Shown: positions 11,140 through 45,326 of the stretch, piece after piece
Layout: each line of letters begins with the position of its first letter
How positions within the stretch are numbered: position 1 is the first letter of the stretch
Assembly: GCA_012295275.1 (NCBI GenBank)
Contig: CM022670.1
Span: 21,316,146-21,380,145 of the forward strand
DNA from: Chrysomallon squamiferum
Lineage: Eukaryota > Mollusca > Gastropoda > Neomphalida > Peltospiridae
DNA: 64,000 bases
Reading direction: 5' to 3'
Notes under the pieces: model-generated
The model's input: only the letters and a program-made list of their open reading frames with translations
What the model was told of the DNA's origin: nothing
The model's database searches: none
Made by a program: the position numbers and the translations under genes

Positions 11140-12178
11140 TTTGATGAAGACATTGCCTGATATATCTTGTTTACAAACGGTTCTTTTCTTATTTTACCTA
11201 AAATGCTTTTCCAGATGGAACTGTAATGAAGTGATGCAGTATATAGTCTGTGCTTTGGTCGTTTTTGTTATGCAGCTTCATTTGTTGTTGTTAGAATGTT
11301 TGATTTAGACTTTCTATTTATTTATACTTACTATTCTATGATAAATCTAACTTGCAACTAAAACATAACAAAATGATTTTAAAATATATTTGTTAAGTAC
11401 ATTCAAGATTACTTAAAATGTTTTTAGAAATAATCCCCGAAATATTCAGATTTTATCAAATAATATACATATAAAAAAAGAGAAGGAAACTCGGATAGAA
11501 ATGCGTTACAGATTGTAATGTACAGAAAACCACACAGCTATTAATACACCCTTGAAACGTGAGGTTCATACCCTGAAGAAGACATGACGTACGTAAGTAC
11601 GGTTCGCCGTGATAAACAAAAAGTTGCAAATGATCCACAATAAGGCGACTGTTAGTTATTGAAATGATGATTTTATATGAATAATTATTTTAACTAGATT
11701 ATTCGCTTATTATAAAGATGATTTTTATATCAGTAATTGATTTTACATTATTCTACATTTATTAGAAACATATTTTAAAATGGATTTCGGATTGTTGTCT
11801 CGCTTTTCTTTTGGAGTCACCGGTATTTAGGAATTGTAATCGCATTGTTGGTTTCTTGCCGCCATGCTTTAAGAATACTTATATGGCTTGTTAGTTTCCG
11901 GTGGTCATCGACATTTCGAGTTACATTTGGTTATTTCTAATCGAGACTGACAAACCAGCCATGCGTCATTACGACCCCCCCCCCCCACCACCAATGAGCC
12001 AGAACTGTGTTGGCGGAATTACGAGACTTCTGACTGTAAGCTCAGTGGTTAGCTTGACTGTGGTGAATGTATAGCAGCTTCCCTAATTACGTTATATAAC
12101 AAACTTAAAAACTTAATGTTTTTTGTGGTTTTTTTTCCAAAGTCTTTTCTATGTATTTCTCAGGCATGGGGAAGATGC

Positions 12179-12181
<3 letters not shown>

Positions 12182-12232
<51 letters not shown>
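12182..12232. repeat. (TG)n microsatellite
   Basis: About 25 uninterrupted TG units. Confidence 0.97.
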
Positions 12233-12233
<1 letters not shown>

Positions 12234-12488
12234 ATATTCACTTATTGTCAGTCTTGTCAATGGAATTTTTTTTTTTTTTATCATCTCATCAAAACATTCA
12301 CAAACAAATATGTGTATACATCATATTAAAGTTCTTTTAACGAAATATTTTTGAGTTCTGAGTTCTCTAATCTGCACAAATCAATCATAACAAAAAATTA
12401 ATTGCCCAAGCAGAATGAGAAATACTTAGAATAGACAGACAGACGGATAGACAGACAGACTGACAGAGAGACAGATAGTCAGAATTAC

Positions 12489-12721
12489 TACAAAGAAGAA
12501 ATTCTAAAGAAATATTTGATTCCCTTCCTGGCAATATTCTAACAGGATAATGTTTTATTTAATTGTACTACATCAGTCTAAAATAATTTCGAACATCATG
12601 ATATTCAGACATCTTTTCCCCCAAATTTTAACCCTATAGAAAATGTGTGGCAAATGTTGAAAACCAAGCTGAAATCCAGAACGTTCAGGAATCGAACATT
12701 CTGGATTCCAGTTTCTTAGAC
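12489..12721 (+). pseudogene. Tc1/mariner transposase relic (C-terminal third)
   Basis: In one frame the sequence reads like the end of a Tc1/mariner DDE transposase: a YKEEILKKYLIPFLAIF stretch, then QDN (the second catalytic Asp), then FEHHDIQ, then NFNPIENVW with the final acidic catalytic residue, then a basic tail. Two in-frame stops interrupt it (TAA before QDN at 12,540 and TAA before NNFEHH), and no N-terminal half is visible upstream, so it is dead. A 16-bp inverted repeat (12,674-12,711) in its tail may be chance. Confidence 0.85.
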
Positions 12722-13016
12722 CTCAACATCAAAAATAACAGCAATAGCTATGATGAGGATAATAATAAGAAGAAGGTAACCAAAACAAAACAAAACAAAA
12801 TTTGTTGTAATAGAATCATTAGGCGCAGTTCAATAAGATAAATGTTGCCATAACAACGCTAAATTAAATGTTACCGGTCATATTATCACTACGGAAAAAA
12901 AAAAAGCTGGCTTACATTTTATTTACATCAAAATGGAATCGATATTCCAAATAATATCATGCACAGACTCCGCGAATGGATAATTTAAATATTCTTTATA
13001 TCTAGACATTTTATCC
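12722..13016. other. Intergenic, nothing recognised
   Basis: AT-rich sequence between the transposase relic and the next duplication. Confidence 0.5.
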
Positions 13017-14060
13017 AAATTTTTATTCTTGTCTGTTCTTTTCCCTTTATTGTTTATTTGTTTGTTTGTTTGCTTGCTTGCTTATTTATTTATTTAAAAT
13101 TATAAATATAAACGTATAAACTTTTACATATACACACACAGATGAATATATATATACCTGCATATACATAGATATACATATACATACAAACACACAAACA
13201 TGTAAGCATACCTTCATAATACATACATACATACTAACATACATACTACATACATACATATATTTACATACAAAACTTCATACAAAAATACATATACACA
13301 TATATTCATATATAATACACAGTAATAATATACTCACACACACAAAATAAATATATATACATGTATACATATAAAAACATACACACAAAGAAACAACAAA
13401 CAACAAACAATATGTATATAGATACTTACAAGCCTACAGTTCAAAACTTATATCTTTCAGTTCTGTATCTGTTCTTAAGGTCGCAGTAAATCGAAAGTAA
13501 CTTCCAAGTCTCCACAAAATATGTTCCTCTGTCTTGAACAGACTTAAATACAATCCCAACCAAAAAATATATTCTAGTATTAAAGCAAAATAAAATCATC
13601 GTCAGGATAACAAGATTCATTTTGTTGCTATGCCAATACACGGAGAAAAGTAGTATCGCTATAGAAACAGCATATAAATATCGTTTTACCCCATGCATAT
13701 CAGAAGTTGTTGCTATTGCTATAAAATTTTAAAATATTGTTACGTACTCTTTTCGATTGTGAAGGTATTTTCCATCGTTGTATTAGCAGAAATTTTCTTA
13801 GATAATATTAAATGAAGAAAATAATAAAAATTAATGTTTATAATGATTATAAAAATTACTTATAAATAATAATGACGAGAAGAGTGTCTTAACTGTTTAA
13901 GTAAGTATTAGGGGTTAGGAGGAACGTGCAGTCGTCATGGTATCCACAAATCTTAAATTTGAGTTTTCCCTCTGTCCCCAAAATAAACATCAGTAGTGTG
14001 AGTCACTCCATCAAAGCCACGCATTATTTAATTAATTAATTAATTTATTAATTAATTAAT

Positions 14061-14095
<35 letters not shown>

Positions 14096-14152
14096 TGTTT
14101 GTTTGTTTGTTTGTTTATACTGAGTGGACAAAACCTTCTCCTGATGTGCGAT
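13017..14152 (+). repeat. 1.15-kb tandem duplication, copy 1
   Basis: Matches 14,537-15,716 in order: a tttgtttgtttg run, a CATA block, a 250-bp near-identical core (ttcctctgtcttga... to ...catataaatatcgtttta), a dyad-rich stretch, a TTTA run and ...tatactgagtggacaaaa. Small indels separate the copies, so it is older than the duplication at the window start. No coding capacity. Confidence 0.88.
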
Positions 14153-14202
14153 TTGAATATTATACCTTATGTATGTATGTTTATATGAGTGTGCATCTGT
14201 TT

Positions 14203-14204
14203 TA

Positions 14205-14233
<29 letters not shown>
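14203..14233. repeat. (TA)n microsatellite
   Basis: Short TA run between the two duplicated blocks. Confidence 0.9.
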
Positions 14234-14241
<8 letters not shown>

Positions 14242-14536
14242 TTTTGTTTTAAATCAAGTGATAATTTGTAATACCAGGATATATAACACCTAATTTTGGT
14301 AATTATAATATAAATACTCTATGTTTTACATTTAGAAATTTTGGAATTTTTTTTCATATCATAATTTCTGTACGTCTGTAGTACAGCACAAATCAATAGC
14401 ATATACTAGATGTAGAACAATACTTCTGATAAAAAATATCCCAGATATCCAGCAGCAAGACTCGATCTTATTAACAACGTTATTTTTACTTCGTCTTGTG
14501 ATTTTTATTATTATTTTTCCCCCGTACGCATGTATC

Positions 14537-15607
14537 GAAATTTTTCTTCTTGTCTGTTTTTTTCCCTTGATTGTTTGTTTGTTTGTTTACTTGCTTATTT
14601 ATTTCTTTTAAAATATACATACACACTTATAAATTTTTACATATACACATAGATGTATATATGCATACATATACCAGCATTCATATAGACAGACATATAC
14701 ATACAAACATATATACATACCTACATAATACATACATAGATACTTACATACATGCATGCATACATACATACATACTAGCATACATGCATACATAGATACA
14801 TACTTACATACATGCATACATACACACATACACACACACAACACACACAAACACACATAAAACAAACATTAAAAATACATACATATATTCATATTTTATA
14901 CATATAAATAATACATAAGGACACATGCAATAAGTATGTATACCTGTATACATATAAAAATACAGACACAAAGAAACAACAAATAACACTGTATACGTAT
15001 ATATATTTATACTTACACTGCTAGAGTTCAAAACTTAAAACCTTTCTACGTCTGTTTTTATTGTCACAATAAATCGAAAGCAATTTTCAAGACGAGACAA
15101 AATATGTTCCTCTGTCTTGATCAGTCTCTAATACATTCCCAACCAAAAAATATATTCTAGTATTAAAGCAAAATAAAATCATCGTCAGGATAAGATTCAT
15201 TTTGTTGCCATGCCAATACACGGAGAAAAGTAGTATCGCTATAGAAACAGCATATAAATATCGTTTTACATATCAGATGTTGTTGATGTGGCTATAAAAT
15301 TTTAAAATATGATTGCATATTCTTTTCGAATGTGAAGGTATTTTCCGTCGTTATATTAGCAGAAATTTTCTTAGATAATATTAAATAAAGAAAAATAATA
15401 AAAATGTATTGTTTATAATAATTATAAAAATTACTTATAATAATAATGACGAGAAGAATGTTTTAACTGTTTAAGTAAGTATTAGGGATTAGGAGGAACG
15501 TGCAATCGTCATGGTATCCACAAATCTTAAATTTGAGTTTTCCCTCTGTCCCCAAAAATAAACATCAGTACTGTGAGTTACTCCATCAAAGCCACGCATT
15601 ATTTAAT

Positions 15608-15658
<51 letters not shown>

Positions 15659-15716
15659 TGTTTGTCTGTTTGTTTGTTTATACTGAGTGGACAAAATATT
15701 TTCCTGATGTGTGATC
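14537..15716 (+). repeat. 1.15-kb tandem duplication, copy 2
   Basis: Second copy of 13,017-14,152. The intervening 14,250-14,450 stretch (ataatttgtaataccaggat, then ...gtagaacaatacttctgat) has a partial third copy at 17,295-17,400, so this neighbourhood was duplicated more than once. Confidence 0.88.
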
Positions 15717-16175
15717 AACTTTTTCGGATCAGCCTTTAGAAATATTTCCTTTTCCAGATAGTACTTACTGTACGATTTGTGTATCAGAAGTCATGATATG
15801 TGCTATATATGATATATAATATATAATTAATTTTCTTTGCTGTTAATTTAGAAAATGGCAATTTTATATCAGTGTGTGTCTTCTGTCTAGAATTATATCA
15901 TAATATGATTAAATAGGAATGTCGTAACACAATAGCAAACTGCTGCCCTGACGTGTTTTTGTTGTTGTTGTTGTTGTTTTTTATATGAAAATTTCGGTAG
16001 CAGGATGCAGGATGGGTGGGACATAGCCCCATTAGTGCTAATCGTATTTTCATTTAGCTCTATGTGTGTGTGTGTGTGTTATTTACGTCTGTATATGTAT
16101 GTTTACGTGTTTTAGTGTGTTAGCATAACTCTAGTTGTGTGTGTATGCTTGTATGTGTATTTTAGGATTTCAATA

Positions 16176-16290
16176 TTATCTGTTTTATGCCCGTCTGATT
16201 AGACTGTGCACATAGACAATACACGGGACGATAAAAGTTCAATCGCGACCTCACAAACACCTTCAGAATCTGCTGACGAGACTCAGAACG
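16176..16290. repeat. Dispersed repeat family, member 1
   Basis: The words tctgattagactgtgcaca and ctgctgacgagactcag here recur with the same order and spacing at about 30,985-31,080, and a shorter piece occurs near 10,183-10,228. A gttcaatcg word in the middle resembles a pol III B box, so a SINE origin is possible but unproven. Confidence 0.6.
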
Positions 16291-16687
16291 TTTGAATGTT
16301 GTATGTATGTATGTGTTTTGAAAGTGATTTGTTTATGTACGTATGCACGTGTGGATATGTTTGTTTACATGTGCATTTGTGTGTATATGTATGTTTGTAT
16401 GTGTTTGCATATGCATGTATTTATGTATGTATGCCTGTGGGTATTTCTCTGGGTGTGTGCGTATATGCGTATATGTCTACGTGTATATATGCATGTATTA
16501 GTGTAGTTAAACGATGACAGAACAAAAAAAAAAAAAAAAAAAAGAAGCAGAAAGAGTGAAAATAAGGGTACATAAATGAAAAAAAAAAAGTAAACACTTC
16601 TGATTCACAAACTGAAAAGACGCTAACCTACAAGTTATTATCTCGTATTTTTATAAAGGTGCGCCCCATGTTTTCATAGACATTAAG

Positions 16688-16854
16688 CATTTTTCTTTTC
16701 TTTTCTTTTCTTTCTTATATTTCTTTTTTTTTTTTTTTTTTCTTTTTTTTTTTTTCTTTTTTTTTTTTTCTTTTTTTTTTTTTTCTTTTCTTTTTTTTTT
16801 CTTTTCTTTTCTTTTCTTTCTTTTTTTTTTTCTTTTTTCTTTTTTTTTTTTTCT
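16688..16854. repeat. Polypyrimidine tract (T/C), about 170 bp
   Basis: Almost uninterrupted T runs with single C. The minus-strand Lys-rich ORF over it is an artefact. Confidence 0.95.
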
Positions 16855-17294
16855 CCTTTCACAGGTGCGTCCTCAGTTTTCCTGTTCATTCTGATCATTG
16901 ATCCGATAAGTTTTTTTACCTATTAGAAATAAAAGTAACCAAAAACCGGGCCGATAAAGTCATAAAAAATAATAATTTTCTACTCACTCGACTGGTTTTG
17001 GGGCAGTTTTTTTTTTTTTTTCCCCTGTAAAAGATGCAAATGATGAAAATGAGTCGAGGTCACGTACCGGTAAAAAAATATATATACATACATATTATAG
17101 AAAAATCAACACGAAATGGAGTTGTATTTGAAAACCTAATAGTATATCTCTATTGCTGAATTCGTTTTGTTCTTTTATAATGCTTTTGTTTTTGGTTTTG
17201 TTTTGAGTTTGTCAACCAAACGCTTCTTTGCTGAATCATTTTGAACCAGCGACAGTCACTTTGTAACAAAACAAAATTAAGATATTTTTTAAAA

Positions 17295-17400
17295 TGAAGA
17301 GATAATTTGTAACACCAGGATATGTGTAACACCTAAATTTGGTAATTATAATATTAAAAACTAGCATATAATAGAGGTAGAACAGTACTTCTGATCAGTT
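17295..17400 (+). repeat. Partial copy of the 14.25-14.45 kb segment
   Basis: Shares gataatttgtaa(c/t)accaggatat, acacctaa and gtagaaca(g/a)tacttctgat with 14,260-14,430. Confidence 0.75.
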
Positions 17401-17723
17401 CCACATACCGTACAATATTTAACAGCAGATGCATTATACGTACCAGAGCAATTAACTTGTTCTGAAGAAATGAAATGGGTTGGGTTAGCTTGGATATAAT
17501 GATTCACAACCTTATTACCCAAGAAGATCCAGTCGGTCGGTCATGCTTCAGTGATTTTGTATCAGTTTGTCAGAAGTGTATTTAGGTGTAGTCATGTACC
17601 ATGTGTGTACGTATGTTGTTTACAAGTTCATGGGGGATATGCAGCAGTAGCCGACAAATGTTTTGAAAATAAAAGAAGAGGAAGAAAGAAAGAAAAGAAA
17701 ATGGAAGAAAAATGATCGCAGTC

Positions 17724-17727
<4 letters not shown>

Positions 17728-17815
<88 letters not shown>
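17728..17815. repeat. (GA)n microsatellite
   Basis: About 44 uninterrupted GA units. Confidence 0.98.
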
Positions 17816-17818
<3 letters not shown>

Positions 17819-18211
17819 TTTCTATTAATGAAATGACACCTCGCAGAAGATTGATCCCTCGACCCTTGACAACATTAAAACAGTTATGTGAAAAATACAG
17901 GCAGACGACAAAACAAACATACGTAACAAACATTGCTCGCTAACTGCTATGTACACAAGGTCTGTTTGTTTATTTGTTGACACATTTTTGATTGTTTACA
18001 TTTGCATGCACCTGTGAAAACTGAGAAGGGTTTAAATCTATGTTACGAAAACACATTGCGACTGCGCTACACCGGTCACACCTTTAAATAATGCTCGTCA
18101 TTTTTTACCTGTTCGCCCGGTCTTCGCTCAGAATAAATATTTAAATATTGCATGGTCACGTGATTTAGGTCGCAGCGAGCTTGCATATATATATGTGTGT
18201 GTGTGTTTGTG

Positions 18212-18219
18212 TATAAATA
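18212..18219 (+). promoter_or_regulatory. TATA box, proposed promoter of SLC6 gene 1
   Basis: TATAAATA lies about 117 bp before an ATG in good context (aaaccATGG). Upstream is a somewhat GC-richer 200-bp stretch with an E-box (tCACGTGa near 18,155). It is assigned to the transporter only through the phase-compatible mini-exon that follows. Confidence 0.45.
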
Positions 18220-18328
18220 CATGAGGCCTGAAATGTATAGTGACTTGTAGAATAAATGGGATGTACGTTTCGATAGAGTAAAATTGTGGTCTTAGAAATA
18301 CACGCACCTAGCTGGTAGAAAAGAAACC

Positions 18329-40909
<22,581 letters not shown>

Positions 40910-41154
40910 AAACAAAAACAAAAACAAAAATTATTACAAAAAAATGTCTGGAGATTGTTTTCTGCACAATAATTATAGCAATGTTGTTGTTTTTTGTAGA
41001 AGATAAAATATGTACATTATTTTTTTATAACATATTTATAATGACTTTGAAAAACGACATGTAATTTTATTGCAAAACTTTGATTTTTGTTTACATAAAC
41101 AGCAAGTTAGCCTGACAAAAATAAGCACAAAAAAGTTGCAATGGATATTATTTT

Positions 41155-42018
41155 TATTTCTATCTCTCTGCTATATTTTCTTCTTTGATGTTATAAAGCG
41201 TAATATTTAAATTATTTTGATTTCTATTTCTTTTTATCTGTGTTGCTGTTATTGTTATTATTATTATTATTATCGTTATATACATTATTCTTTTTTAAAC
41301 TATATCGTCGTGGGCAATCTAGTGACAGGTCGAGATATGTTTACAGGAGAGGGCCTGAACAAACATATTTGTTTGTGAACGATTCATGTTACATTACCTA
41401 CTACAAACGGCTGAGGGTGGATTATGAGTCCTTCAGTGCCTCCCTACGGCATTAAGTTCTAAACTGTCTCTCAAACACAGCCTGGTAGATTAATGAACAG
41501 TTAATACCAATGTCCTAGCGACTTACTTTGAATTTTTAGTTTTATTATAAAATTTGTGCCGTTTCTCACTGTCTTTTGTAGTGTAGACTATATTATTATT
41601 ACTATCATTATATTTACCTCTTTTATATTATTTTTAATGTTGACTATGTATGTAGAGAACACTGTTTAAAACGACACTAGGCCACGAATAAAACTTGTCC
41701 AGCTGCAGGTGCGGGTATACTTTAGATGAGAAGCCCTTTGTTACAAACACCCAGTTGAAAACTTTTGTTATATCAGAAACTATTCTCTGTCAGAAAATTA
41801 AAATCATTCTCAGGCAGTGCCAGGGTCAAGTGATTTAAAACCAGCTCTAGACAGACTGACATGCCGTATATTTCATATAATTTTTAATTCCGTTTTGTAC
41901 TACGAAATGACAGATGAAAGGGTAATATATTTTTGTTATCACGAAATAAGTCTTTTGCAAGTTTTTGTTAATTATTTCATTTATGTAATTATGTATTTAT
42001 TTATTGATTGATTTCATC

Positions 42019-42050
<32 letters not shown>

Positions 42051-42148
42051 GTGTTTTTTTTTGTTTTTTTTTTTTTTCTGGAGGGATGGTTGGATTTTAT
42101 TATTTACCGTATAGCAACTGTTGACAAGTACATATTTCCGGTTATTTC

Positions 42149-42179
<31 letters not shown>

Positions 42180-43660
42180 GAATACCAAAACAAACGTCAT
42201 CAGCCTAACATTAGATTTTTGTTTTTTCAATTAAAATATTTCATTGTTCTTTGATGTGGGTTTGTTTTCATCGATGCGGTGCCTGCTTGCAGATTTTATT
42301 ATTATTGTTTATCTTCTTCTTTTTTTTTTTTTTAAAGCAATACCATTTCAATTAATAGTAAGGCAAAGACAGCTGCAATTGACTTATTGTATACATATAG
42401 TTAACTAATATTCGCCAGAGAAAAATTACTGTTAATTGTACAACTGTTTACTTTATACTCAAATAATTGCTGACACCTTTTTTTCTTTTTTTTTTTTGTT
42501 GTTGTGGTGTTTTTAAAAAAAAAAAAAAAAAAATATTTTTCCTTTTATTTTATTATTTATTTATTTTTTTCGAGATTTTGTTGAGTTTCTTTTTCTTTTC
42601 TTTTTTTAATTAATTGTTTAATCCTTACCTGTTCTGTTTTTATATATTAACGATATTACACTAACTATAAAATATAATTAACACTAGTCTTCAAAATAGT
42701 TTTCACCTTCAGCATAATATGTTATATATGATGTTTGTAATAGTTTTGCCGATGGCATGTCGTTTCCAGTTTATTCTTTGTTCAGGTGATTATTTTAGTA
42801 ATACTGATTTTATGTAAGTATATCAACAGATCTAATTTTTTAGCAACTCTTTTGTAATGTACAAGTAGTTTAATGCATATCAATGTATGTATTAAAGTAG
42901 AAAATATATGTCTATTTTTGAAACGTGTTTATTTTCATATATGCATTACATGTGCTTGTTTTACACTAATAGTTGAAACCGAATATAAACTTAATATGAT
43001 ATCAAGGGATTTTTTATGTTAAGTTCTCATAATATGGCCTTTGATAAACTTTAGTTGTGGGTGTCAGGAAAAAGACTCGCCATTAAGACACGAGGGATAT
43101 TTTGCTTGAGGTTATTAATGTATGCTAATAGTAAAGTGTGACAGTAGAATAGTACAACGCAAATAAAGAACCAAGATCCAATATGTTCTTGTTTATCCAA
43201 AATTCCTCCACTGTTTTGCCAGAAGTTTATAGGGCGTTTGGTACCCTGTCCCCCTGAGTTGTACGCACATGAACATTTCAATACTTTCTGTGACTTCCGT
43301 ACTTTGGCTATGAAACAGCATGGAATATTTATTTAGAAGAATAACAAAACGAATTATAATAATAATAAAATACATGAAATTTATAAACAAGGAGAAACTG
43401 AAATTAACTCTTTTCTTTTGTTGTTATTTCGAATTAAAATGATTCGGAGCCGTTTTATAGGGTCGGGCGAAGATGATTACCATTCTTTGAGTGGACTTCT
43501 GTACAAAATTAATAGTTTTAACTTTTTTCCATCCGCCTTTACAGAATTTTGGTCGCATATCTGCAGGAGTACGCCTACACAGTTTGAGTACCTCTGCTCT
43601 GAACAAAGTACAATTTGCATTAAAACGAATACGAAGAACAAAATAAAAAATTAATAATAA
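41155..43660 (+). repeat. 2.5-kb direct repeat, left copy
   Basis: Homologous, same orientation, to about 54,705-58,270. Near-identical blocks include 41,640-41,920 against 55,106-55,390 and 42,920-43,560 against 57,540-58,180. The two copies flank the PARP gene. No transposase, reverse transcriptase or terminal repeats are recognised. An AATAAA at 41,687 lies inside and may serve SLC6 gene 1, whose 3' UTR would then run into the repeat. Confidence 0.88.
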
Positions 43661-43726
43661 TAATAAAAAATGTTAAATAGATCAGTCAGCGATGAATACA
43701 GAAGTCTGAGAGCAAAGAAACAAATA

Positions 43727-43776
<50 letters not shown>

Positions 43777-43948
43777 ACAAAGAAAATACATGAAAAGGAA
43801 AACAAAATATCTGCATTTACTTTGTATTATATTTTGTTGTTTGCAAATGAGTAAATTTGGCTTCGTTTACTAATTACATAAAAACAGTGTAGCTTTAATT
43901 ATACCTAAAGACCTATAAAAAAAAAAAAAATCTTACTTTTACTGGAAT

Positions 43949-43985
<37 letters not shown>

Positions 43986-44561
43986 ATTTAAGTTAATTTA
44001 TTAGCCTCTGTATATTATATATGTTTTAGTCAACATTCTTGGCCAGAATTCTAAATTAGTTTTACTTTATATCACTAGTTCCACAAGGTGAATTCAAGGT
44101 CAAAGTCATTTAATACATTCCGTTCGACATAAAAAATAATTGAAGATTTAAAATCCTTGACCAGTTTCATTTCCAGTGATACCATGTTTATTCAGTTTGA
44201 TTCATATTTTTCCGAAAAGCAAGTCTAAAGATCATAGAATATATATTCTTTTATATTTTCACAAATTTAAAATCCATTTGGTGTCAATGACCTACAACAA
44301 CAAACAAACTTTCACACACAGGCACACTCACACACATACACTCGTACAAATATATATTTTATATCCTACTTTAATATAATAAGAAAATCAATCAAAAACG
44401 TTTATTATACAGGCATTCTGTCTTTAATATTATTTTTTTTATTTTTTTATTTTTTCAATTGTAACACCATTCTGATGCACCGTATAACCGTATAGTAAGG
44501 CGTTGTGGGTGTTTAATTGAAGAAACTGCATTCTTGGTAAATAGTTCATACGGACAGTTAG

Positions 44562-44639
44562 TTTTATAAATGAAGAAGTTCGTACATTTCCGATGTTCAC
44601 GGTATGTTCCGACGATAACGTAGCCTCGGTTTCAATATC
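44562..44639 (+). repeat. 75-bp direct repeat, unit 1
   Basis: Shares tttataaatgaagaagttcg, cattcac/gttcac cggta and ttccgacgataacgtagcct with 44,868-44,950. Confidence 0.85.
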
Positions 44640-44867
44640 TCGGTGAATATTTATTGGTGAATATTTCATACGAACAGACGTGCTTCACAACAGCTTCCTC
44701 TGATTAGCACGTTAATTTTTTTCCTATCCTATCCTATACGAACAGTTTGATGTTCTTTTAGATTTCTTTTAAAGGAGTTGCTGAATTTATAGTTTGTCAT
44801 AAAATGAATCTGAAATAAATAAATAAATAAATAAATAAAGTTATGACTTCGACGCTCTTAGCTAAAG

Positions 44868-44950
44868 GTTAGATTTATAAATGAAGAAGTTCGTACCTTT
44901 CCGATATTCACGGTAACTTCCGACGATAACGTAGCCTCGGTTTCAATATC
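44868..44950 (+). repeat. 75-bp direct repeat, unit 2
   Basis: Second copy, about 310 bp downstream. Not simple sequence and located just ahead of the PARP gene, so regulatory content is possible. Confidence 0.85.
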
Positions 44951-45287
44951 GTAAATTTATATTTAGCTGCACTGGCAATTCCTGGAAACAATCTGAACTT
45001 TATGAAGGATAAAACGATTTATATCCTTCTTAAACCTTATTATTATTTTTAAATTACTACTTTATTTTTGTTTGCTTTATCCAGAAATTATATTTACTAA
45101 TAACTGTTCTTTATTTTAATTTTGTCATACGTGAGTTCGTGACTAATAGTGGTTCAGGAAACTGAAAGTACAAATTTGCTAGAAACGATGTATATAGCAG
45201 AAAAGCTATATTTTGATTGCTTGCGTTTTAAGCTACAGTGAAATGATATTTTCTTAAACTTTTTTGTCTAAACTGTTCAAATACACA

Positions 45288-45326
45288 ATGGAACGGCAAA
45301 TACACAAAAGAAAGGTTATAGTTAAG
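45288..45326 (+). CDS. PARP14-like gene, exon 1
   Basis: MERQIHKRKVIVK, then AAG|GTAAGA. Start context is aacaATGG. It is the first ATG in a phase-compatible exon; further 5' exons cannot be excluded. Confidence 0.7.

Larger units (their letters stand above)
10256..12488. other. Intergenic, no gene recognised
   Basis: AT-rich with A-rich runs near 10,740-10,950, TG microsatellites at 11,078-11,128 and 12,182-12,232, and a poly-C tract near 11,974. A tRNA T-arm-like word (cgttcgagtct on the minus strand, near 10,297) and an A-box-like word (gtaagctcagtggttag near 12,037) hint at decayed tRNA-derived SINEs, but neither has a full tRNA fold that I can see. Confidence 0.6.
43661..45287. other. 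Intergenic, upstream of the PARP gene
   Basis: Holds a CA microsatellite (43,732-43,772), a TTTA run (43,950-43,982) and a 75-bp direct repeat (44,562-44,639 and 44,868-44,950). No TATA box stands out ahead of the PARP start. Confidence 0.55.

Noticed and set aside
12181-12232. Overlapping Cys/Val-repeat ORFs
   Set aside because: Translation of a TG microsatellite in three frames.
43051-43281. 76-codon minus-strand ORF duplicated at 57,674-57,904
   Set aside because: It lies in the 2.5-kb direct repeat and its conservation follows that of the repeat as a whole; no domain is recognised.
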